A DNA stretch of 64,000 bases from Xenopus tropicalis (Eukaryota > Chordata > Amphibia > Anura > Pipidae). The translations under genes were made by a program, and so were the position numbers. Location: NCBI RefSeq assembly GCF_000004195.4, contig NC_030681.2:92677454-92741453 (forward strand), read 5' to 3'. This document shows, piece by piece, positions 54,049 to 64,000 of the stretch. The notes under the pieces are model-generated. The model was not told the DNA's origin. It saw only the letters and a program-made list of their open reading frames with translations, and did not search any database. Position 1 is the stretch's first letter; every line of letters begins with the position of its first letter.

Positions 54049-57000
54049 TTGGTGTGTTAGAGGAAACTTGCAAGCTCAATAACTGCTTCCTCTCTAGTTG
54101 CTTTAGGTACATTAACTTTGCATCATCATGAAGAACCACCAGTCAACAAATTTCCAAGGCTTGCAGTGTTTCTCCTGTGGCCTAGGGCTTAAGGTGCCGC
54201 CTGGCAAGTATAGGGGTGAGAGTTCAACTCCTGCCTAGGTGAGATTGAAAGTGTTGTCCCTTCCTGCAAGCCCATTTGCTTCATAATTGCTAGGTCTGTG
54301 CTTTTGCTTGCGAGGTGCTTTTTGGGATGTTTTTGTTAGAGTGAATTGCTTTACCCATCGTGATGACCACTAGCCAACAAATATACCCAACCTGGACAAT
54401 GCCTTCAGCAGCCTAGCGGTTAAGTTGGCTCCCTTGCCAACAGAAAGTTCAGTACCACCTCAGACACGTTGAGATGCTTTGACTCATTGTGAAGGGCTGT
54501 TCTGCCTGTACATTGCTGAACCTGGCCTATGCCTTGCTTCTGAGGGCGATCCCAGATTCCTCAGTGTTTTTGGGATGCTACTGTCAGCGGCGTGACTTTG
54601 CTTTCGCCAACAAATTTGCCAAAACGGGCGTGCGTCAGCAGCCAGTTCAGGGTTAGGATGCCTGCATCCTTAGTGTAGAGCTTCAGCGATGTGGTGGTAA
54701 GGGAAGCTGCAATATAAGAAGAAGAAGGTTGAGAATTAAATTACAGATTCTTCCCACTTCTGTCTTTTTAGGATGGTTAGGTTACAATGTCTTGGTTCTT
54801 CAAGAAGGACCCCTTGCCCAGCAAGCCTGAGTCTCAACAGCGTAGTGGTGGCTTGATTTGCAGCTTTTCCAGAAGTGGCAAGGAAGCATCAGATGCTGTT
54901 GGCAAAAACTAGCTTGGCTTGGCGGCATATGATTGCATGTTCCAAAACCCCCTTTCTTTCCAACACAGGCATCTATGAGGGGCTCCCTGATTATTCACTT
55001 GTGTTAGCACCTCCCATGGTCCTCTTCACTCTGGGCTACTTCTGCTGCTGCTGCACAACTGTGGTTGGAGGAGCCTTGCTTGTCTTCATGGATGAGGTCC
55101 AGTGTGCTTGTGTGTGGGTGGGGGAGAGCTGAGATTGCCTGGGGTGGTGCTTCTGTGATTGGTTGCTTCTTGATGTTGGTGGCTCAACTCCATGCTTCCA
55201 CTCTTAGACCTTCCTTGGGGCACTTTCTCTCAACCAGTGGCTCTTCTGGTGCTCTGGTGGGAATTGAACTCAGGACCTTGCGCTCCCATGGGCAGTTGCC
55301 TTAACCGCTGCTTCTGTTTGCCGGGTGCCTTCTTAGTTGGAAAGAATGGCTCCCTTTCTGCCTAATTTGCAAAATCACCGTACGGCTTCAGCGGGTGTAG
55401 TGGGAAGAGCGCTGTGTTATAAGAAGAAGGTTGCAAGTTCAATACTTGCTTCATCTCTAGTTACTATATGCTTTTGGTACATTGACTTTGCTTCATCATC
55501 ATCATCATCATGAAGAACCACCAGCCAACAAATTTTAAAGGCTTGCTGGGTTTTTGCAGTGGCCTAGGGCTTAAGGGCAACTGCCTTGCGAGCGTGGGCT
55601 CAAGAGTTCAATTCCTGATTGGTCTGGATGAAATGCCTTTTGCTCTCTGAGAAAGGCCTCCCAATCTGTGTTAGAAGAAGCTTGCAAGCTCAATAACTGC
55701 TTCCTCTCTAGTTACTTTATGCTTTAGGTACATTAACTTTGCATCATCATGAAGAACCACTAGTCAAAACAAATTCCAAGGCTTGCAGCATTTCTCCTGT
55801 GGCCTAGGGCTTAAGTAGCTGCCTTGCAAGTGTAGGGTTGAGAGTTCAACTCCGGCCTAGGTGAGATTGAAATGTGTTGTCCCTTCCTGCAAGCCCATTT
55901 GCTTCATAAGTTGCTAGGTCTGTGCTGCAGCTTTGCTTGCGAGGTGCTTTTTGGGATGTTTTTGTTAGAGTGAATTTGCTTACCATCATGATGGACCACT
56001 AGCCAACAAATATACCCAACCTGGACAATGCCTTCAGCAGCCTCGCGGTTAAGGTGGCTCCCTTGCCAACAGAAAGTTCAAGTACCACCTCAGACACGTT
56101 GAGATGCTTTGACTCATTGTGAAGGGCTGTCTGCCTGTACATTGCTGAACCTGGCCTATGGCCTTGCTTCTGAGGGCAATCCCAGATTCCTCAGTCTTTT
56201 TGGGATGCTACTGTCAGCGGCGTGACTTTTCTTTTGCCAACAAATTTGCCAAAACGGGCGTTGCGTCAGCAGCCAGTCAGGGTTAGGATGCTGCATCCTT
56301 AGTGTAGAGCTTCAGCGATGTGGTGGTAAGGGAAGCTGCACTATAAGAAGAAGAAGGTTGAGAATTAAAATTACAGATTCTTCCCACTTCTGTCTTTTTA
56401 GGATGGTTAGGTACAATTGTCTTGGTTCTTTCAAGAAGGACCACTTGCCCAGCCAAGCCTGAGTCATTCAACAGCGTAAGTGGTGGCTTGAGGGGCAGCT
56501 TTTCAAGAAGTGGCCAGGAAGCATCAGATGCTGTTGGCAAAAACTAGCTTGGCTTGGCGGCATATGATTGCATGTTCCAAAACCCCTTTCTTTCAACACA
56601 GGCATCTATGAGGGGCTCCCTGATTATTCACTTGTGTTTAGCACCTCCCATGGTCCTCTTCACTCTGGGCTACTACTGCTGCTGCTGCACAACTGTGGTT
56701 GGAGGAGCCTTGCTTGTCTTCATGGATGAGGGTCCAGTGTGCTTGTGTTGGGTGGGGGAGCTGAGATTGCCTGGGGTGGTGCTTCTGTGATTGGTTGCTT
56801 CTTGATGTTTGTGGCTCAACTCCATGCTTCCACTCTTAACCTTCCTTGGGGTACTCTTCTCACCAGTGCTCTTCTGGTGCTCTGGTGGGAATTGAACTCA
56901 GGACCTTGCGCTCCATGGACGGGTGCCTTAACCGCTGCTCTGTTTGCCGGGTGCCTTCTTAGTGGAAAGAATGGCGCCCTTTCTGCCTAATTTGCAAAAT

Positions 57001-60000
57001 CACCTACGGCTTCAGCGGTGTAGTGGAAGAGCCGCTGTGTTATAAGAAGAAGGTTGCAAGTTCAATACTTGCTTCATCTCTAGTTACTATATGCTTTTGG
57101 TACATTGACTTTGCTTCATCATCATCATGAAGAACCACCAGCCAACAAATTTTGAAGGCTTGCTGTGTTTCTCCAGTGGCCTAGGGCTTAAGGCGGCTGC
57201 CTGGCGAGCGTGGGGTCAAGAGTCAGTTCTTGATTTGGTCTGGTTGAAATGCCTTGGCTCTCTGAGAAAGGTCTCTCCATCTTTGTTAGAGAAACTTGCA
57301 AGCTCAATAACTGCTTCCTCTCTAGTTGCTTTAGGTACATTAACTTTGCATCATCATGAAGAACCACCAGTCAACAAATTTCCAAGGCTTGCAGTGTTTC
57401 TCCTGTGGCCTAGGGCTTAAGGTGCCGCCTGGCAAGTATAGGGTTGAGAGTTCAACTCCTGCCTAGGTGAGATTGAAATTGTTGTCCCTTCCTGCAAAGC
57501 CCATTTGCTTCATAAGTTGCTAGGTCTGTGCTTTTTGCTTGCGAGGTGCTTTTTGGGATGTTTTTGTTAGAGTGAATTTGCTTTACCATCGTGATGGACC
57601 ACTAGCCAACAAATATACCCAACCTGGACAATGCCTTCAGCAGCCTAGGCGTTAAGTTGGCTCCCTTGCCAACAGAAAGTTCAAGTACCACCTCAGGACA
57701 CGTTAGATGCTTTGACTCATTGTGAAGGGCTGTCTGCCTGTACATTGCTGAACCTGGCCTATGGCCTTGCTTCTGAGGCGATCCCAGATTCCTCAGTGTT
57801 TTTGGGATGCTACTGTCAGCGGCGTGACTTTGCTTTCGCCAACAAATTTGCCAAAACGGGCGGCTGCGTCAGCAGCCAGTTCAGGGTTAGGATGCCTGCA
57901 TCCTTAGTGTAGAGCTTCAGCGATGTGGTGGTAAGGAAGCTGCAATATAAGAAGAAGAAGGTTGAGAATTAAATTACAGATTCTTCCCACTTCTGTCTTT
58001 TTAGGATGGTTAGGTTACAATTGTCTTGGTTCTTCAAGAGAAGACCCCTTGCCCAGCCAAGCCTGAGTCTTCAACAGCGTAGTGGTGGCTTGATTGGCAG
58101 CTTTTCCAGAAGTGGCAAGGAAGCATCAGATGCTGTTGGCAAAAACTAGCTTGGCTTGGCGGCATATGATTGCATGTTCCAAAAGCCCCTTTCTTCCACA
58201 CAGGCATCTATTGAAGGGCTCCTGATTATTCACTTGTGTTAGCACCTCCCATGGTCCTCTTCACTCTGGGCTACTACTGCTGCTGCTGCACAACTGTGGT
58301 TGGAGGAGCCTTGCTTGTCTTCATGGATGAGGGTCCAGTGTGCTCGTGTGTGGTGGGGGAGCTGAGATTGCCTGGGTGGTGCTTCTGTGATTGGTTGCTT
58401 TCTTGATGTTGGTGGCTCAACTCCATGCTTCCACTCTTAGACCTTCCTTGGGGTACTCTTCCTCAACCAGTGGCTCTTCTGGTGCTCTGGTGGGAATTGA
58501 ACTCAAGACCTTGCGCTCCATGGACGGGTGCCTTAACCGCTGCTCTGTTTGCCGGGTGCCTTCTTAGTTGGAAAGAATGGCCCCTTTCTGCCTAATTTGC
58601 AAAATCACCGTACGGCTTCAGCGGTGTTAGGGAAAGAGCGCTGTGTTATAGAAGAAGGTTGCAAGTTCAATACTTGCTTCATCTCTAGTTACTATATGCT
58701 TTTGGTACATTGACTTTGCATTCATCATCATCATGAAGAACCACCAGCCAACAAATTTTGAAGGCTTGCTGTGTTTCTCCAGTGGCCTAGGGCTTAAGCG
58801 GCTGCCTGGCGAGCGTGTGGGGTCACAGAGTTCAGTTCTTGATTGGTGGTTTGTTAAATGCCTTGGCTCTCTGAGAAAGGTCTCTCCATCTGTGTTAGAG
58901 GAAACTTGCAAGCTCAATAACTGCTTCCTCTCTAGTTGCTTTAGGTACATTAACTTTGCATCATCATGAAGAAACCACCAGTCAACAAAATTTCCAAAGG
59001 CTTGCAGTGTTCTCCTGTGGCCTAGGGCTTAAGGTGCCGCCTGGCAAGTATAGGGTTGAGAGTTCAACTCCTGCCTAGGTGAGATTGAAATGTGTTGTCC
59101 CTTCCTGCAAGCCCATTTGCTTCATAAGTTGCTAGGTCTGTGCTTTTGCTTGCGAGGTGCTTTTTTGGGATGTTTTTGTTAGAGTGAATTTGCTTTACCA
59201 TCGTGATGGACCATAGCCAACAAATATACCCAACCTGGACAATGCCTTTCAGCAGCCTAGCGGTTTAAGTTGGCTCCCTTGCCAACAGAAAGTTCAAGTA
59301 CCACCTAGACACGTTGAGATGCTTTGACTCATTGTGAAGGGCTGTCTGCCTGTACATTGCTGAACCTGGCCTATGGCCTTGCTTCTGAGGGCGATCCCAG
59401 ATTCCTCAGTGTTTTTGGGATGCTACTTCAGCGGCGTGACTTTGCTTTCGCCAACAAATTTGCCAAAACGGCGTGCGTCAGCAGCCAGTTCAGGGTTAGG
59501 ATGCCTGCATCCTTAGTGGAGAGCTTCAGCGATGTGGTGGTAAGGGAAGCTGCAATTATAAGAAGAAGAAGGTGAGAATTAAATTACAGATTCTTCCCAC
59601 TTCTGTCTTTTTAGGATGGTTAGGTACAATTGTCTTGGTTCTTCAAGAAGGACCCCTTGCCCAGCCAAGCCTGAGTCTTCAACAGCGTAGTGTGGCTTGA
59701 TTGGCAGCTTTTCCAGAAGTGGCAAGGAAGCATCAATGCTGTTGGCAAAAAAACTAGCTTGGCTTGGCGGCATATGATTGCATGTTCCAAAACCCCCTTT
59801 CTTTCCAACACAGCATCTATGAGGGGCTCCCTGATTATTCACTTGTGTTAGCACCTCCCAGTGTCTCTTCATCTTGGCTACTACTGCTGCTGCTGCACAA
59901 CTGGGTTGGAGGAGCCTTGCTTGTTCCATGGATGAGGGTCCAGTGTGCTGTGTGTGTGGGAGCTGAGATTGCCTGGGGTGGTGCTTCTGTGATTGGTTGC

Positions 60001-63000
60001 TTCTTGATGTTGGTGCTCAACTCCATGCTTCCACTCTTACACCTTCCTTGGGGTACTCTTCTCAACCAGTGGCTCTTCTGGTGCTCTGGTGGGAATTGAA
60101 CTCAGGACCTTGCGCTCCATGGACGGGTGCCTTAACCGCTGCTCTGTTTGCGGGTGCCTTCTTGTTGGAAAGAATTGCGCCTTTCTGCCTACTTTGCAAA
60201 ATCACCGTACGGCTTCAGCGGTGTAGTGGGAAGAGCCGCTGTGTTATAAGAAGAAGGTTGCAAGTTCAATACTTGCTTCATCTCTAGTTACTATATGCTT
60301 TTGGTACATTGACTTTGCTTCATCATCATCATGAAGAACCACCAGCAACAAATTTTGAAGGCTTGCTGTGTTCTCCAGTGGCCTAGGGCTAAGGCGGCTG
60401 CCTGGCGAGTGTGGGTCAAGAGTTCAGTTCTTGATTTGGTCTGGTTGAAATGCCTTGGCTCTCTGAGAAAGGTCTCTCCATCTGTGTTAGAGGAAACTTG
60501 CAAGCTCAATAACTGCTTCCCTCTAGTTGCTTTAGGTACATTAACTTTGCATCATCATGAAGAACCACCAGTCAACAAATTTCCAAGGCTTGCAGTGTTT
60601 TCTCCTGTGCCTAGGGCTTAAGGTGTGCCTGGCAAGTATAGGGTTGAGAGTTCAACTCCTGCCTAGGTGAGATTGAAATGTGTTGTCCCTTCCTGGCAAG
60701 CCCATTTGCTTCATAAGTTGCTAGGTCTGTGCTTTTGCTTGCGAGGTGCTTTTTGGGATGTTTTGTTAGAGTGAATTTGCTTTACCATCGTGATGGACCA
60801 CTAGCCAAACAAAATATACCCAACCTGGACAATGCCTTCAGCAGCCTAGCGGTTAAGTTGGCTCCTTGCCAACAGAAAGTTCAAGTACCACCTCAGACAC
60901 GTTGAGATGCTTTGACTCATTGTGAAGGGCTGTCTGCCTGTACATTGCTGAACCTGGCCTATGGCCTTGCTTCTGAGGGCGATCCCAGATTCCTCAGTGT
61001 TTTTGGGATGCTACTGTCAGCGGCGTGACTTTGCTTTCGCCAACAAATTTGCCAAAACGGGCGTGCGTCAGCAGCCAGTTCAGGGTTAGGATGCCTGCAT
61101 CCTTAGTGTAGAGCTTCAGCGATGTGGTGGTAAGGGAAGCTGCAATATAAGAAGAAGAAGGTGAGAATTAAATTACAGATTCTTCCCACTTCTGTCTTTT
61201 TAGGATGGTTAGGTTACAATTGTCTTGGTTCTTCAAGAAAGGACCCCTTGCCCAGCCAAGCCGAGTCTTCAACAGCGTAGTGGTGGCTTGATTGCAGCTT
61301 TTCCAGAAGTGGCAAGGAAGCATCAGATGCTGTTGGCAAAAACTAGCTTGGCTTGGCGGCATATGATTGCATGTTCCAAAACCCCTTTCTTTCCAACACA
61401 GGCATCTATGAGAGGCTCCCTGATTATTCACTTGTGTTAGCACCTCCCATGGTCCTCTTCACTCTGGGCTACTACTGCTGCTGCACAACTGTGGTTGGAG
61501 GAGCCTTGCTTTGTCTTTCATGGATGAGGTCCAGTGTGCTTGTGTGTGGGTGGGGGGAGCTGAGATTGCCTGGGGTGGTGCTTCTGTGATTGGTTGTTCT
61601 TGATGTTGGTGGCTCAAACTCCATGCTTCCACTCTTAGACCTTCCTTGGGGTACTCTTCTCAACCAGTGGCTCTTCTGTGCTCTGTGGGAATTGAACTCA
61701 GGACCTGCGCTCCATGGACGGGTGCCTTAACCGCTGCTCTGTTTGCCGGGTGCCTTCTTAGTGGAAAGAATGGCGCCCTTTCTGCCTAATTTGCAAAATC
61801 ACCGTACGGCTTCAGCGGTGTGTGGAAAGAGCCGCTGTGTATATAAGAAGAAGGTTGCAAGTTCAATACTTGCTTCATCTCTAGTTACTATATGCTTTTG
61901 GATACATTGACTTTGCTTCATCATCATCATGAAGAACCACCAGCCAACAAATTTTGAAGGCTTGCTGTGTTTCTCCAGTGGCCTAGGGTTAAGCGGCTGC
62001 CTGCGAGCGTGGGGTCAAGAGTTCAGTCTTTGATTTGGTCTGGTTGAAATGCCTTGGCTCTCTGAGAAAGGTCTCTCCATCTGTGTTAGAGGAAACTTGC
62101 AAGCTCAATAACTGCTTCCTCTCTAGTTGCTTTAGGTACATTAACTTTGCATCATCATGAAGAACCACCAGTCAACAAATTCCAAGGCTTGCAGTGTTTC
62201 TCCTGTGGCCTAGGGCTTAAGGTGCCGCCTGGCAAGTATAGGGTGAGAGTTCAACTCCTGCCTAGGTAGATTGAAATGTGTTGTCCCTTCCTGCAAGCCC
62301 ATTTGCTTCATAAGTTGCTAGGTCTGTGCTTTTGCTTGCGAGGTGCTTTTTGGGATGTTTTTGTTAGAGTGAATTTGCTTTACCATCGTGATGGACCACT
62401 AGCCAACAAATATACCAACCTGGACAATGCCTTCAGCAGCCTAGCGGTTAAGTTGGCTCCCTTGCAACAGAAAGTTCAAGTACCACCTTCAGACACGTTG
62501 AGATGCTTTGACTCATTGTGAAGGGCTGTCTGCTGTACATTGCTGAACCTGGCCTATGGCCTTGCTTCTGAGGGCGCTCCAGATTCCTCAGTGTTTTTGG
62601 ATGCTACTGTCAGCGGCGTGACTTTGCTTTCGCCAACAAATTTGCCAAAACGCGGCTGCGTCAGCAGCCAGTTCAGGGTTAGGATGCCTGCATCCTTAGT
62701 GTAGAGCTTCAGCGATGTGGTGGTAAGGGAAGCTGCAATATAAGAAAGAAGAAGGTTGAGAATTAAATTACAGATTCTTCCCACTTCTGTCTTTTTAGGA
62801 TGGTTAGGTTACAATTGTCTTGGTTCTTCAAGAAGGACCCCTTGCCCAGCCAAGCCTGAGTCTTCAACAGCGTAGTGGTGGCTTGATTGGCAGCTTTCCA
62901 GAAGTGGCAAGGAAGCATCAGATGCTGTTGGCAAAAAACTAGCTTGCTTGGCGGCATATGATTGATGTTCCAAAACCCCTTTCTTTCCAACACAGGCATC

Positions 63001-64000
63001 TATGAGGGGCTCCCTGATTATTCACTTGTGTGTTAGCACCTCCATGGTCCTCTTCACTCTGGGCTACTACTGCTGCTGCTGCACAACTGTGGTTGGAGGA
63101 GCCTTGCTGTCTTCATGGATGAGGCGTCCAGTGTGCTTGTGTTGTGGGTGGGGGAGCTGAGATTGCCTGGGTGGTGCTTCTGTGATTGGTTGCTTCTTGA
63201 TGTTGGTGGCTCAACTCCATGCTTCCACTCTTAACCTTCCTTGGGGTACTCTTCTCAACCAGTGGCTCTTCTGTGCTCTGGTGGGAATTGAACTCAGGAC
63301 CTTGCCGCTCCATGGACGGGTGCCTTAACCGCTGCTCTTGTTTGCCGGGTGCCTTCTTAGTTGGAAAGAATGGCGCCCTTTCTGCCTAATTTGCAAAATC
63401 ACCGTACGGCTTCAGCGGTGTAGTGGAAGGCCGCTGTGTTATAAGAGAAGGTTGCAAGTTCAATACTTGCTTCATCTCTAGTTACTATATGCTTTTGGTA
63501 CATTGACTTTGCTTCATCATCATCATGAAGAACCACCAGCCAACAAATTTTGAAGGCTTGCTGTGTTTCTCCAGTGGCCTAGGGTTAAGGCGGCGCTGCC
63601 TGGCGAGCGTGGGGTCAAGAGTTCAGTTCTTGATTTGGTCTGGTTGAAATGCCTTGGCTCTCTGAGAAAGGTCTCTCCATCTGTGTTAGAGGAAACTTGC
63701 AAGCTCAATAACTGCTTCCTCTCTAGTTGCTTTAGGTACATTAACTTTGCATCATCATGAAGACACACCAGTCAACAAATTTCCAAGGCTTGCAGTGTTT
63801 CTCCTGTGGCCTAGGGCTTAAGGTGCCGCCTGGCAAGTATAGGGGTGAGAGTTCAACTCCTGCCTAGGTGAGATTGAAATGTGATTGTCCCTTCCTGCAC
63901 CATTTGCTTCATAAGTTGCTAGGTCTGTGCTTTTGCTTGCGAGGTGCTTTTGGATGTTTTTGTTAGAGTGAATTTGCTTTACCATCGTTGAGGACCACTA
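54049..64000 (-). repeat. Satellite 2, right array: same repeat, inverted
   Basis: From gtgttagaggaaacttgcaa onward the unit is read in reverse complement. The landmark (catatgattgcatgttcc) recurs at about 54926, 56560, 58162, 59771, 61360 and, mutated, 62955, with spacing of 1589-1634 bp. The array continues past the window end. The same tRNA-like modules are seen; for example the M6 T-arm gcaagttcaatacttgc is at 57055-57071 on the plus strand. Unit-to-unit differences are dominated by single-base insertions and deletions. Confidence 0.95.

Noticed and set aside
54049..54400. Simple missed-adapter fold-back read as the sole explanation of the inversion
   Set aside because: A pure fold-back would make the two sides exact mirrors from the flip outward. 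Here a spacer of about 335 bp and some non-mirrored variants intervene, so artefact is possible but not established.
45428..64000. Functional tRNA gene cluster
   Set aside because: T-arms and A-box-like parts are visible, but I could not find paired acceptor stems, a consistent anticodon loop or CCA-compatible ends in any module. I call them tRNA-like only.

Overview
The window looks like amphibian nuclear DNA, most likely Xenopus or a close relative. This rests on AT-rich sequence crowded with small inverted-repeat elements (MITEs) of types I recognise from frog genomes, plus CR1/L2-like LINE scraps, a Penelope-like fragment and a Tc1-family transposon. It is not prokaryotic. I see no complete host gene. 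The only coding-like host sequence is one candidate exon on the minus strand near 19.8 kb and a few weaker exon-like pieces.

Layout. (1) 1-30.07 kb is a mosaic of old interspersed repeats. It holds a complete solo LTR (260-1053) with a 5-bp target duplication and an internal 43-bp minisatellite, a palindromic 'actcgagtataag' element, Penelope-like debris, three minus-strand CR1/L2-like LINE fragments, and many MITEs. Several MITEs are nested: one inside a LINE (6076-6410), a 507-bp foldback MITE with TTA target duplications inside another MITE (6842-7348), and a TTAA-flanked element inside yet another (18398-18718). Two related MITEs (28225-28840 and 29030-29693) sit just before the satellite. 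(2) 30.07-40.77 kb is satellite 1, about 150 copies of a 55-bp monomer in two alternating subtypes. A 1.6-kb Tc1-like transposon landed inside one monomer. Afterwards a 4.29-kb block running from mid-transposon through the satellite into a small inverted satellite segment was duplicated in tandem. (3) 40.77-64.0 kb is satellite 2, a higher-order repeat of about 1.605 kb. About 8 units run forward (40.77-54.05 kb) and about 6 units run inverted (54.05 kb to the window end).

The most interesting structure is inside satellite 2. Each 1.6-kb unit appears to be assembled from roughly seven diverged monomers of about 150-245 bp. Most carry a tRNA-like core (A-box-like 'ggttaagg' segment, then a T-arm/B-box such as 5-bp stem + TTCAATA loop) preceded by a shared 'caacaaattt' block, and one core per unit points the opposite way. 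I infer a satellite that evolved from a tandem tRNA-derived SINE or tRNA-like monomer. I do not know of a description of it, but could not search.

Two cautions about the assembly. The two 4.29-kb copies differ, as far as I compared them, by single-base indels only. Satellite 2 shows a sharp rise in single-base indels after about 49.4 kb. Both suggest imperfect consensus or false duplication in repeats. Almost all open reading frames in the two satellites are by-products of tandem repetition and are not annotated as genes.
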